Part shown: one piece after another, positions 17,528 to 26,858 of the stretch
How the letters are laid out: each line of letters opens with the position of its first letter
Position numbering within the stretch: position 1 is the first letter of the stretch
Assembly: GCA_029246385.1 (NCBI GenBank)
Contig: JAQWNG010000015.1
Location: forward strand, 186,001-250,000
Direction of reading: 5' to 3'
Origin: Halioglobus sp.
GTDB lineage: Bacteria > Pseudomonadota > Gammaproteobacteria > Pseudomonadales > Halieaceae
DNA: 64,000 nucleotides
Notes under the pieces: generated by a model
Seen by the model: the letters and a program-made list of their open reading frames with translations, nothing else
What the model was told of the DNA's origin: nothing
Database searches by the model: none
Position numbers and translations under genes: made by a program

Positions 17528-18331
17528 ATGGTCGCGACTATGCAACTGATATTTAATCACAAGACAGCACTGGTAACTGGCGCTGACCGCAACACCGGCG
17601 CGGTGATCGCGCGCACGCTTTCTCGCAATGGCGTCTCTGTCATTATACATAGTAATCAGTGTGACGGGAGCGCTGCCGCAGCTGCACACGCGTTAGAAAA
17701 CAGTTTTTTTGTAGAGGGTGATATCGCCACCGAAGGCGGCTGTCAGGCTGTGCTGGCACAACTGCAATCACAGGCACTCAACGTAGACATATTAGTAAAC
17801 AACTACGGCACCGCCTCTTTTGCAAAGTGGGATTCTGCAAGCACTGAAGAGTGGCTGGACATGTATCAGAAGAATGTCCTGTCCGCGGCTCGATTAGTGC
17901 AGGGTATCGTACCGTCAATGAAACAACGCGCCTGGGGGCGGATCGTGAATCTCGGTACGATAGGTTCGCATCGACCCGGGAAGATCATGCCTCATTACTA
18001 TGCCTCTAAGAGTGCGCTAGCCAATCTGGGGGTTAGTTTGACGCAAGAGCTGGCAGGCACGGGAATCACCGTAAATACGGTGTCGCCTGGGCTGATTCAC
18101 ACGCCAGAGCTGGAAGCAGCCTATCGCGTCAAAGCGCGCAAAAAAGGCTGGGGGAACGACTGGAAAGATATTGTGTCCCACATTGTCTCAGAAGAATTCC
18201 CCAACCCTTGCGGCCGACTCGCCACTCGTGAGGAAGTTGCTGACCTAGTAACTTTTTTATGCAGCAATAACGCAGGGTATATTAATGGCCAAAACATACG
18301 CATCGATGGTGGTGCCATATCTCATGTGTGA
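17528..18331 (+). CDS. Short-chain dehydrogenase/reductase
   Basis: This is a classical SDR with the nucleotide-binding TGADRNTGAVIA glycine motif, NNYG, the catalytic YYASK and a C-terminal GGAISHV. The serine position reads NLGTIGS, a small departure from NISS. The start is uncertain: ATG 17528 follows GGAAG by eight bases, ATG 17540 is also possible, and the frame is open slightly upstream. It is divergent from the solute-binding gene. It probably oxidises a secondary alcohol or reduces a ketone with NAD(P); the substrate is unknown. Confidence 0.85.
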   Translation: MVATMQLIFNHKTALVTGADRNTGAVIARTLSRNGVSVIIHSNQCDGSAAAAAHALENSFFVEGDIATEGGCQAVLAQLQSQALNVDILVNNYGTASFAKWDSASTEEWLDMYQKNVLSAARLVQGIVPSMKQRAWGRIVNLGTIGSHRPGKIMPHYYASKSALANLGVSLTQELAGTGITVNTVSPGLIHTPELEAAYRVKARKKGWGNDWKDIVSHIVSEEFPNPCGRLATREEVADLVTFLCSNNAGYINGQNIRIDGGAISHV

Positions 18332-18428
18332 TTGATATCTAAACCTCACCACAAGACTTGACGCTTTATAAGGTATTTGCGATGCTCACAAGCGGAAAAG
18401 ATAGTCCATCTAACAAAGGATTCAAACT

Positions 18429-19004
18429 ATGAAAAACTTGATTAAAGCAACGATCGCATTTGTGCTATTGAGCGTGGCGAGTATCACAGCGCAGGCAGAT
18501 GCATACTCTGAAGCGATAGAAACCTTCAGAAATGCAGGAGAAAGCGGTACTTTTTTTGATAAAAGCGTTGGCTACGCCGTGTTTCCCACTATCGGAAAAG
18601 GTGGAATCGGCATTGGCGGAGCATACGGTGAGGGGCGAGTCTATCGAGACGGCGTCGCCATTGGCACCTCTGATATGGCTCAGGTGACCATCGGTTTACA
18701 ATTTGGCGGGCAGGCCTTTAGCCAAATTATATTTTTCGAAAACGAAAATGCGCTGATAAACTTTATCTCGGGAAACTTTGAATTCAGCGCAGACGCCAGT
18801 GCCGTAGCCATAACGGCGGGGGCTTCGGCGGGCGCCAACACGGGCGGGGGCGCTTCAGCGGGTCTTAGTGGTGGCAAGAACGATGCCGACACAACATCGC
18901 TCGGCGGCTTCCGCAAGGGAATGGCTATTTTCACTATCGCTAAAGGCGGCCTGATGTATCAAGCAACGCTGGGCGGGCAGAAGTATAGCTATACCGCTCT
19001 GTAG
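18429..19004 (+). CDS. SYLF/Ysc84-domain lipid-binding protein, secreted
   Basis: This 191-residue protein has an N-terminal signal peptide ending at ITAQADA. A SYLF domain follows (SVGYAVFPTIGKGGIGIGGAYG, then VTIGLQFGGQAFSQIIFF), which binds phosphoinositides in eukaryotes and is of uncertain role in bacteria, where it is exported. A glycine/alanine-rich stretch (about 125-150) interrupts the domain. AAAGGA is eight bases before the ATG, and a strong terminator follows the stop, so the gene is probably monocistronic. Confidence 0.88.
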   Translation: MKNLIKATIAFVLLSVASITAQADAYSEAIETFRNAGESGTFFDKSVGYAVFPTIGKGGIGIGGAYGEGRVYRDGVAIGTSDMAQVTIGLQFGGQAFSQIIFFENENALINFISGNFEFSADASAVAITAGASAGANTGGGASAGLSGGKNDADTTSLGGFRKGMAIFTIAKGGLMYQATLGGQKYSYTAL

Positions 19005-19025
19005 CGTCTGAAAGCGTTTAGAGCA

Positions 19026-19055
19026 GGCCGCAACGACAAGGTTGCGGCCTTTTTT
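19026..19055 (+). terminator. Rho-independent terminator of the SYLF gene
   Basis: A perfect nine-base stem (GGCCGCAAC at 19026-19034 with GTTGCGGCC at 19041-19049), a six-base loop and a run of six T residues lie about 20 bases after the stop codon. Confidence 0.92.
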
Positions 19056-19248
19056 ATTGCACGAAACCGATTTTTTTCAAACTACCAAACTAACCCAAGC
19101 GGCGGCATTCCGGCATCAAAGATTCAACCCGCAGACAGTGTGGTACACAAAAACACTCAGAGCACTTACGCCAACGCTTGGCAATCTTCCCCGCCATAGC
19201 TGATGCAGCACCTCGATTCGGCGCCGGCCATCACGCAATATGGGACGC

Positions 19249-21612
19249 TTACAGGCGCTGTACAGTGCCTTTGTCGCCGTCCAGCCGAACCCGATCCCCG
19301 GTATGCAAAAATCGGGTTCCCTCGCGGGAGTTGACGATACACGGCAGCCCATATTCTCTGGCGATTACGGCGCCATGAGACACTGAGCTTCCAAGGTCTG
19401 TCACCAGACCGCCAATCAAACTAAAGTAGGGTGTCCAGCCGATATCGGTAATCGGTGTAATCAGAATTTCTCCTGGCTGCAACTCGGCCGCTTCCGCCAA
19501 TGTTATCGCTACACGTGCGATACCCTCGACAATGCCGCGCGATGCGGGACGACCCTGCAAAACACCGTCAGTAATAGTCGACGGGCGCGCCTCCATTGGC
19601 TGTGGCAAACCGACCGAAATCTCCGGAAATTCAAATTGTTGTTGATAAGCTAGCGCCTCTCGTCGCGCAATGGCTCGGTCTACTGCGGCAGGCTCAGGAC
19701 GTGCGACAAAGCCCGGCAACTCCTTCACACTGAAAAAGTTCACGAGGTCAGCGTCAGGCAATATGCCCTCCTCTTGCAACAGCTTGCCGAGATGTCGAAA
19801 AGCGGACTTAAACCGATGAGCAACCTCTACCAATTGAGACTTAGTGTGCTCCCGCCGCCGAATGGCATTGTGTGCCTTGGGCAATACCCAACGGAGGCCG
19901 CGACTCAAACTGGATAAATCAATGTTAGCTGTGGCCAGGGACTTTCGTCCCCCTGTTACAAACCGGGCATGCACGGACGCCTGCATACTTTGGACAAGTG
20001 GCGAGGGATCATCGCGCCATGCCGGATCACGCATACAAAGTTCACGGTATCCTCGATGTCCATTGTCAGACAGGAAAGTCGCGAACCTCGGTGCCAATGC
20101 CGGTTCGTTTCGCAACCAGGACAGCGCATCAACCACCGTTGCCTGCTGAAAAGCTTCCTGCGCCTCAGGATGATCGACCACGCAGTCAATTAGACTGTCC
20201 AGCTGCTCTAGCATCACCGCACTCTCCACTCCGGTGGCACCGGCCAACAAACGCACCGCCTCACCCTGTTCTTCGCTGGTGCTATCATTGGATTTACTAG
20301 ACACCATATTCTCAACGATTGTGCACAGAAAGCCCGATAATGCTGACGACTGAATGTGCACCGCCATGGAGTGCTCAAAAAATTCAGACTTTCCCTCCAA
20401 CTCACGCCACATCGACTTGCTGTCGATTTCATTATGAATAACAAATGCGTCGAGCGCTTCACCGAATCGGTCAACGACTGCAGGAGCGCGCAGGCAATAG
20501 GCCAGAAGTTTCCCCGTATTTATCACCCGACGTAAAAACGGCTGTGGGGGAAAGGCCTTCAGCTCCGGAATGATGCGCCCACACAGCGCCTGCCCTGTTT
20601 GCTCGACAGTAGAGCCGAGCACGGCCGAAGACATTACAGCACTACCCGACATATTCAGAAGTAGATGCCCATAAGCCCAGGCCGTCACTTGCCAGTCCCT
20701 GTGAATACTCGGCCTAGCGCCCACAATCACCTGCATGTGCTGCAGACCGTAATCGATACCCCACCCAGTGAAGGACCCTGTCAAAGGACAGACCGCTCCG
20801 GGCATCATCTCGCTCACGTTGCTAATCGTTAGCACATCATCTGGACGCGGCAACACGGTATCAAATTCGTTGAGATCTTCGGGTAGCGTGGTAATGGGCC
20901 TCGCCTGCAACCAGTATAAGGTGCCATCTTGGTCTATTGCCCATTCTAGATCCAATGGCTGACCTTCATGCGCTGCCGCCGCTCGGGCGCCCTTCGCTAT
21001 CAACAATATTTCCTCATCGCTAAGCAAGGGGGTCGTTGCTGTCAACTGCCGCCGCACGATGTGGCCATTGCTATGCACTCCGTAGTGATCGGGGGTGGCC
21101 TCACCACTCACCAAAGCCTCTCCCAAGCCGGCAACAGCATCAATCACCAACAGATCACGCCTAGCGCTTACCGGGTCTGCGGTAAATACGACGCCAGCTG
21201 CCCTGGCGTTCACCATCGCCTGCACCACAATATTCATTGCGGCCTTGTCACTACCCGTCTGGTCCTGCAGATAACTGCGGGCACGTTCATTAGAGACAGA
21301 GGCCACGCAGCGCTGAATTGCTGCTCGCAATTCCTCCAAACCCCGCACATTCAACACGGTGTCGTACTGACCGGCAAACGATGCTTCAGTGCCATCCTCG
21401 CCAAGAGCAGATGAGCGCACAGCGACTGCCTCCATGCCGAGATCGCGATAAGCCTGGTCGAGCTTATCAGGAAAGGCGTCAGCGCAAGCATTGCGCAGCA
21501 CAAAGGCAGGCGGCACAGGCAAACCCATCGCTAACAGTCTCGCAAGTCCATAGGCCTTCCCGCCGGCACTAGCGTCAGTTATCTCTGTCAGTGTACAAAT
21601 TTCTGTCGTCAC
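19249..21612 (-). CDS. PEP-synthase/rifampin-phosphotransferase-like protein
   Basis: This 787-residue three-part protein starts with an ATP-grasp PEP/pyruvate-binding domain (about 1-260: GGKAYGLARL, VRSSALGEDG, FAGQYDTVLNV, GVVFTADPV, LQARPIT). A long middle region of unassigned fold follows, then a C-terminal swivelling domain with the phosphohistidine motif SSVSHGA (His746). The domain order is that of rifampin phosphotransferase and related antibiotic or phenol phosphorylating enzymes, not of standard PpsA, which places the histidine between two catalytic domains. It could phosphorylate a hydroxylated compound using ATP. It stands alone, with a glutathione transferase gene 58 bases upstream. 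Confidence 0.82.
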   Translation of the reverse strand: MTTEICTLTEITDASAGGKAYGLARLLAMGLPVPPAFVLRNACADAFPDKLDQAYRDLGMEAVAVRSSALGEDGTEASFAGQYDTVLNVRGLEELRAAIQRCVASVSNERARSYLQDQTGSDKAAMNIVVQAMVNARAAGVVFTADPVSARRDLLVIDAVAGLGEALVSGEATPDHYGVHSNGHIVRRQLTATTPLLSDEEILLIAKGARAAAAHEGQPLDLEWAIDQDGTLYWLQARPITTLPEDLNEFDTVLPRPDDVLTISNVSEMMPGAVCPLTGSFTGWGIDYGLQHMQVIVGARPSIHRDWQVTAWAYGHLLLNMSGSAVMSSAVLGSTVEQTGQALCGRIIPELKAFPPQPFLRRVINTGKLLAYCLRAPAVVDRFGEALDAFVIHNEIDSKSMWRELEGKSEFFEHSMAVHIQSSALSGFLCTIVENMVSSKSNDSTSEEQGEAVRLLAGATGVESAVMLEQLDSLIDCVVDHPEAQEAFQQATVVDALSWLRNEPALAPRFATFLSDNGHRGYRELCMRDPAWRDDPSPLVQSMQASVHARFVTGGRKSLATANIDLSSLSRGLRWVLPKAHNAIRRREHTKSQLVEVAHRFKSAFRHLGKLLQEEGILPDADLVNFFSVKELPGFVARPEPAAVDRAIARREALAYQQQFEFPEISVGLPQPMEARPSTITDGVLQGRPASRGIVEGIARVAITLAEAAELQPGEILITPITDIGWTPYFSLIGGLVTDLGSSVSHGAVIAREYGLPCIVNSREGTRFLHTGDRVRLDGDKGTVQRL

Positions 21613-21670
21613 AATCGTTATGGCCTCTGGTTCGAAGGGTATAGTTTCAATAGAAAAAGGAGGATGCTTG

Positions 21671-22312
21671 TCAGCTACGTCCCATCAAAGCAACTTCTGC
21701 GACTAGTATCTGATTTACAACAGGATGAGATGTTACTCTTCCTACAAAGTTGGAGAAAGCCGGCCAACGTGCGCTATCAATTTCATATCCGGCATAGCCT
21801 GCATTCACAAAAGGACTCATCAGGCTGACATCTGCAATCATAAAATCGCCAAAAATAAAGCCTTCTTCAGGTACTTGTGACTCAAGGTAATCAAGGATTG
21901 GCGGCAGCTGCTTGTCGATAATTCTTTTAACCAGCTCCTCGTCCGTCTCCTGCTTGAGCACCATCGGACGCATAAAGCGTTGGAAAAAAATCCCTGCTGC
22001 CAGTTCCGCCACTCGAGTACCACCTAATTCCTCATACCAGCGAGCCCTTGCCTTATGGACAGCATTATCTGGATATAGTGCTGACCGAGGATAGGCGTCC
22101 TCCAGGTACTCACAAATAACCGTTGAATCACAAATTGTAAGCTCTCCGTCTTGCAGTGTCGGTATCTTCTCCAACGGATTGAGATTCCGATAAACCGGAT
22201 CCCTAGTGAACGGAATTTGCTGAATTTGCTCAAAAGGCAGGTCCTTAAGTGCCAATGCAACCAATACTTTCCGCACAAACGGTGACGCGGACGCGCCGTG
22301 CAAGATAATCAC
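21671..22312 (-). CDS. Glutathione S-transferase family protein
   Basis: This 213-residue GST has an N-terminal thioredoxin-like half (ILHGASASPFVRKVLVAL with a probable catalytic serine, then PLEKIPTLQDG and DSTVICEYLED, the glutathione-binding segment) and a helical C-terminal half. It should conjugate or reduce electrophiles with glutathione. The GTG start is supported by GGAGCTG six bases before. It lies just upstream of the PEP-synthase-like gene on the same strand and may be cotranscribed with it. Confidence 0.88.
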   Translation of the reverse strand: MIILHGASASPFVRKVLVALALKDLPFEQIQQIPFTRDPVYRNLNPLEKIPTLQDGELTICDSTVICEYLEDAYPRSALYPDNAVHKARARWYEELGGTRVAELAAGIFFQRFMRPMVLKQETDEELVKRIIDKQLPPILDYLESQVPEEGFIFGDFMIADVSLMSPFVNAGYAGYEIDSARWPAFSNFVGRVTSHPVVNQILVAEVALMGRS

Positions 22313-22496
22313 AAGGCAGCTCCATCATCCAGCAGACCCAACAACCGTCGCACGGCTTGCCTAAACGAAACTGCGCCAACACGCGTTCTCTGTATCGGCG
22401 TGCACTCATTTTCATCAAGTATACAAATTAAAATCGTAATCAGTCCCTGTAAAACACTCATAGAATAAAACATCAAAGTCTGGCCTTATTATCTAC

Positions 22497-23951
22497 CTAT
22501 TTAAACCTTAGCACCGTGTCGGTCAGGGGTCTAAAGCGTAAGTTGATAAAGTCTATTATGAAGTTCTGATAAACACGCCACGGTAGCTTTTTACCTTGCT
22601 TTGGAAACTCCTCAGCAGCCCGCAAGATATAGCCCGAGCTAAAATCGAGCATTGGCTCCTCTTCTAGGTCGGCACAGCCAACCTTCGGCACTGCCATCAT
22701 GGTTCCTGTGTTTCGCATATGATTTAGCAGACGACAAACATACTGGGCCGTAAGGTCAGACTTGAGTGTCCAAGAGGCATTTGTGTAGCCAAATACCTGA
22801 ACTAGATTAGGAATATTAGACAACATCATTCCCCGGTAGACATAAAGCGCAGAAGGATCCACAGCCGCTCCATCCACAATTAACCTTATGCCCCCTATAA
22901 ACTTCATCGTCAATCCCGTGGCTAAGACGATAATATCGGCATCAAGGTGTCTGCCAGATTTAAGGTGAATCCCCGTTTGCGTGAAATGGTCTACAGTGTC
23001 AGTCACCACCTCCACACGCTCTTCAGCAATAGCCGCAAATAAATCTCCCTCGGGCACTGCGCAAAGGCGTTGATCCCACGGATCATAATTCGGGGTGAAA
23101 TGCGTTTGAATGTCATAATCAGCGCCGAGGGCTTCGCGCACCTGCCCCAGCAACAGATTCTTCACCATCTGCGGCCGCTTACGCGAAAGATTGAACACCC
23201 CTATTTGCAGCAAGATGCGTTTCCACCGAATGATGCGGTAGACCCATGAGGCCGGCAGAACCCCGCTCAAACGCTTTGACCATGAATCCTCTTCCGGAAC
23301 CGAAGCGATATAGGTGGGTGAGCGCTGTAACATAAAAGTCTGCGCGGCGGTTTTGGCCAACTCAGGCACCAATGTGACGGCAGTGGCACCACTGCCAATG
23401 ACGATGATTTTCTTCGATGCATAGTCTAAATCTTCAGGCCAATGCTGCGCGTGAATCACCGATCCTTCAAAATCAGCACGACCAGAAAACTCTGGCGTAT
23501 GACCCTGCTCGTAGTCGTAATACCCTCCGCACATCATAAGGAAGCTACATTCGAACTCTGTAATGCTATCCCCATCGGAACACTGCACATCTACCATCCA
23601 TTTCGAAGACTCAGACGACCAGCTGGCGCTTACTACCTTATGGCCATAACGGATGTGCTGGTCCACGCCAGTTTCTGCGGCTGTCTCTTGAAGATATTTC
23701 AGTATTGAAGGACCGTCTGCGAGTGACTTAGTTTCTAGCCAAGGCTTAAAGGTATAACCCAGTGTATACATGTCGCTGTCGGAACGTATTCCGGGGTACC
23801 TAAATAAATCCCAGGTCCCCCCTAGACTTTCTCTAGATTCTAGCAGGGCAAACGTGCGATCTGGGCAGTCACGTTGAAGATGCCGAGCACTGCCAATACC
23901 CGAGAGCCCTGCACCCACTATTATGACGTCCAAAACATTTCTACTACTCAT
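22497..23951 (-). CDS. Flavin-containing monooxygenase, Baeyer-Villiger type
   Basis: This protein of about 484 residues has two Rossmann motifs (IIVGAGLSGIGSA for FAD and IVIGSGATAVTL for NADPH) and, between them, the Baeyer-Villiger fingerprint FEGSVIHAQHWPE (FxGxxxHxxxWP). It should insert oxygen next to a ketone, giving an ester or lactone, using NADPH and O2. The ATG at 23951 follows AGAGGA by seven bases; the open frame extends 5' but lacks this support. The hydrolase-like MBL gene immediately upstream could open such an ester, although the 131-base gap leaves cotranscription open. Confidence 0.88.
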   Translation of the reverse strand: MSSRNVLDVIIVGAGLSGIGSARHLQRDCPDRTFALLESRESLGGTWDLFRYPGIRSDSDMYTLGYTFKPWLETKSLADGPSILKYLQETAAETGVDQHIRYGHKVVSASWSSESSKWMVDVQCSDGDSITEFECSFLMMCGGYYDYEQGHTPEFSGRADFEGSVIHAQHWPEDLDYASKKIIVIGSGATAVTLVPELAKTAAQTFMLQRSPTYIASVPEEDSWSKRLSGVLPASWVYRIIRWKRILLQIGVFNLSRKRPQMVKNLLLGQVREALGADYDIQTHFTPNYDPWDQRLCAVPEGDLFAAIAEERVEVVTDTVDHFTQTGIHLKSGRHLDADIIVLATGLTMKFIGGIRLIVDGAAVDPSALYVYRGMMLSNIPNLVQVFGYTNASWTLKSDLTAQYVCRLLNHMRNTGTMMAVPKVGCADLEEEPMLDFSSGYILRAAEEFPKQGKKLPWRVYQNFIIDFINLRFRPLTDTVLRFK

Positions 23952-24082
23952 AATACGATCCTCTGTCAAAACACAAGGGCCCTTGTCTGGATAATTTCGC
24001 GCCGCACTGTGAACCAATATGCAACCGCCTTCAATAGCGGGGCATATTACCATCCGCGGGATCACTTAAGTGACCAGCGCGG

Positions 24083-25018
24083 TCAAGTACTTTGTAAGCC
24101 TTCCTGCCACACGCACAAACCCTGCGCGTTGAGCTGCAGGTCAAACTCAAGCCGGGCGCGCAGCTCACTCTCATCTTGGTGCCCACCCAATTGCTGCACT
24201 AACGCCATTGCATAATCACTCAGTTGCAGCGCTAGACGTGCTTCATCGCTGGCGTCAGCTGCGGCAAACGTGGAATAGGCTTCGATTTGCTGCGCCAGCA
24301 AGTGTGCCTTCTCATGCGAATACTCCAGTTCACCATAATGTGTGAGATACAGTCGTTGCGGTACATAACTGCCCAACAGCTGAATCGAGGCAAGATAAGC
24401 CTCAGGGTCAAACTGACTCGGTGTGGTCGACGGCATAACGAAATCGCCACCGGACAGTCGGCACCAGGAATAAGAAACACCGAACATATCTCCACTAAAC
24501 CAGCCCTGGCTCACCTCATCCCAAATGCAGAAGTGGTGCTCAGCATGTCCCCGCGTGTGGCGAAATTCAAGCGGCCTCCCTGCTAAAGACACTCTTTCAC
24601 CATCGTGCATCTGACGAATGCGATCAGCGTCAACAGGCTGAATGTCACCATAGAGTCGTCGAAACAGTTCCGATCCATACACCCGCGTAGCCGCGGCGAT
24701 AAGCCGCCGGGGATCGACCAAATGCCGAGCACCGCGCGGATGGATTAGCAACTGCGCCGCAGGAAATGCCGCCATCATAGCACCTGCACCCCCTGCATGA
24801 TCTAGATGCACGTGTGTGGGGATTACATATCGAACCTGCTCCACTCCAATACCCTGATCCAACAAAAGCTGCTCAAGAGCAGGAACACTGTGACAGGTGC
24901 CCGTCTCCAGCACCGCACATTCATCGCCCTCCTGCATCAGGTAAAAACAGGCCATGCCCTGCTCTACATAATTAGCATCAATGCAGGTAATACCAAAACC
25001 GAGGGAGGAATAAGCCAA
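24083..25018 (-). CDS. Metallo-beta-lactamase-fold hydrolase
   Basis: This protein of about 312 residues has the zinc motif THVHLDHAG, further ligands in RGHAEHHFCIW and GWFSGDMFG, and LYLTHYGE near the end. It is probably a thioester, lactone or ester hydrolase; the family covers many reactions. A TTG at 25018 seems the start, since GGGATAGGG precedes it. The frame reads further 5' only inside the stop region of the preceding dehydrogenase gene, which ends at 25024, so translation is probably coupled. Confidence 0.85.
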   Translation of the reverse strand: MAYSSLGFGITCIDANYVEQGMACFYLMQEGDECAVLETGTCHSVPALEQLLLDQGIGVEQVRYVIPTHVHLDHAGGAGAMMAAFPAAQLLIHPRGARHLVDPRRLIAAATRVYGSELFRRLYGDIQPVDADRIRQMHDGERVSLAGRPLEFRHTRGHAEHHFCIWDEVSQGWFSGDMFGVSYSWCRLSGGDFVMPSTTPSQFDPEAYLASIQLLGSYVPQRLYLTHYGELEYSHEKAHLLAQQIEAYSTFAAADASDEARLALQLSDYAMALVQQLGGHQDESELRARLEFDLQLNAQGLCVWQEGLQST

Positions 25019-25023
25019 CAGCC

Positions 25024-25794
25024 CTATCCCGAGGCAGCAACGGCGCCGCCGTCTAAAGCAATGGTCTGGCCGGTTAGCCAAGAGGACGCGCGGGCGCTCA
25101 AATAAATAGCCGTGCCCGCCACGTCCTTCGCATTACCAAGACGACCACAGGGAAACATTGCACCCATTTCGGCCTCATGATCTAACAGGTGAGCCGTCAT
25201 TTTGCTGGGGAAAAACCCAGGGGCAATAGCGTTGACGTTGATCCCCTGAGGGGCAAGGTCCGCGCCGAGATGCCGCGTCAGATGATGCACCGCCGCTTTG
25301 CTGGCGGAATAAGCATAATTATTCATATGCGGGTGAGTTAGGCCGTTGATGGAGCCGATGTTGATTACGCGCGCGGGGTCGTCTTTTACACTCGCTGAGC
25401 GCAGGGCAGGCAAAAATTGTTGGGTAAGGAAAAACAATGATTTGACATTGAGGTCCATGGTTTTATCCCAGCCACTCTCAGGGAAAACATCGATATCCGC
25501 ACCCCAAGTAGTGCCCGCATTATTGACCAGAATATGTACCTTTTCTTCAACGGCGCTGACAGCTGCCGCAAACGCAGTCACACCCTCCATCGTCGAGAGA
25601 TCAGAGGACATAGCGATGCACGGCCCTATTTTGGCCAACTCACTGACCGTAGCCTGCAGCTCTTCTTCCTTGCGAGCCGTGATATACGTCTTCACACCAT
25701 TCTCAACAAAACCGCGTGCAATCATAGCGCCAATGCCACGGGAACCGCCTGTAACGACCGCTACTTTTCCGTTTACATTAAAAAGATTCTTCAT
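25024..25794 (-). CDS. Short-chain dehydrogenase/reductase
   Basis: This 256-residue SDR has TGGSRGIGAMIA, NNAGTTWG, the serine INIGSINGL, and the catalytic YSASK. The start at the ATG at 25794 is favoured by AGAGGA a few bases before; the frame is open a little further upstream. It is next to last in the operon that begins with the acyl-CoA dehydrogenase near 33.3 kb. A role in oxidising a beta-hydroxyacyl-CoA or related alcohol is reasonable. Confidence 0.85.
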   Translation of the reverse strand: MKNLFNVNGKVAVVTGGSRGIGAMIARGFVENGVKTYITARKEEELQATVSELAKIGPCIAMSSDLSTMEGVTAFAAAVSAVEEKVHILVNNAGTTWGADIDVFPESGWDKTMDLNVKSLFFLTQQFLPALRSASVKDDPARVINIGSINGLTHPHMNNYAYSASKAAVHHLTRHLGADLAPQGINVNAIAPGFFPSKMTAHLLDHEAEMGAMFPCGRLGNAKDVAGTAIYLSARASSWLTGQTIALDGGAVAASG

Positions 25795-25838
25795 ATTTTC
25801 CTCTCCGTGGTTCACGATTAATACAAAATGCAACTCAT

Positions 25839-26858
25839 TCACTCGTCACTGCGCTGTCGATATTCCGTGGGAGCACAGCCACACCAAGACTTGAACGCGT
25901 TTGAGAAAGACGCCTGGTCAGAGTAACCAAGCAACAGCGCGATCTCAGTAACCGCCAATCGCGGATCATCGAGATAGCGTCGAGACTGCTCTTCACGCAC
26001 ATCCTGTAGCATGATTTTAAAGCTTGACTGCAGTGCACTGAGACGGCGCTGCAGCGTTCGCCGAGACACGCTTAATTCTAATGCCAAGCTGTCGATAGTC
26101 AACATACCTCCGGGCAAAGCGCGGCGAATGGCGACACGCGTGTCGCGCAAAAAAGGATCAACCGTTAGAGGTTCAGTAAACACTGAGCGAGGGCCAGCCC
26201 AAAAATCTATCCCCAGTTCAAAGCCGACGTCAATGAGCGGATAGTGCACCACCTCTCGAGAAAAATACAGACAGCTCACTTCGCAACCAAACTTCAGATT
26301 AGCGCCAAAGGTTCGTTTCAGCGCACGCGTATCATCGGGTGCAGGATAAGAGAATTCGGCGGCGCGCACGGGAACAGGTAAAGCACAAATGGCACTCACA
26401 ATCTCAGCGGATGACTTCAGCATCTCATCAACCAGTGGCCGCCACGTAGCTGTTTCCTCATCGAGCGGATGCCACTCGAGTCGGATAAATTCTCCTTGAG
26501 GACGGACCAACACTCGCCCAGTGTCACCTCTTATTCGAATGGCGCTGGGGATGACATTGAAATATTCCTTCAAATTACGGCAGATCGTTGTCATATACAG
26601 GTGTAGGTTCATACCCGTGAAGTAAACGATATGCCCGACATACAAGCCAATGTCCGGATCACCACTGCGCTCAGCGGCCATGCGATAAAGGGCCATATAA
26701 CTTGCCAGCGGAATGCGCTCTGCCGGAGCACTGAGCAGATCCTGGCTGATACCTGCATCGCGCAGCAGCGCCGCACTATCCACCCCTAACGCGCTGGCCG
26801 CTTGGACGACGGCTTTTGGGCACAGCACATAAACGCTGCCGCCGCCCACCACTGACAT
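25839..26858 (-). CDS. AraC-family regulator with arabinose-binding-like N-terminus
   Basis: This 339-residue regulator has an N-terminal sensor of the PF12625 type (AALLRDAGISQDLLSAPAER) and a C-terminal AraC DNA-binding domain (VSRRTLQRRLSALQSSFK, EIALLLGYSDQASFSNAFKS). The ATG overlaps the stop of the carboxyltransferase gene (GTGATG), so the regulator is translated as part of the operon that it most likely controls. The same architecture occurs at 34.6 kb. Confidence 0.9.
   Translation of the reverse strand: MSVVGGGSVYVLCPKAVVQAASALGVDSAALLRDAGISQDLLSAPAERIPLASYMALYRMAAERSGDPDIGLYVGHIVYFTGMNLHLYMTTICRNLKEYFNVIPSAIRIRGDTGRVLVRPQGEFIRLEWHPLDEETATWRPLVDEMLKSSAEIVSAICALPVPVRAAEFSYPAPDDTRALKRTFGANLKFGCEVSCLYFSREVVHYPLIDVGFELGIDFWAGPRSVFTEPLTVDPFLRDTRVAIRRALPGGMLTIDSLALELSVSRRTLQRRLSALQSSFKIMLQDVREEQSRRYLDDPRLAVTEIALLLGYSDQASFSNAFKSWCGCAPTEYRQRSDE

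Noticed and set aside
18358-18386. TTGACG plus 17 bases plus GATGCT as sigma-70 promoter of the SYLF gene
   Set aside because: The -35 fits but the -10 is too poor to support a call.
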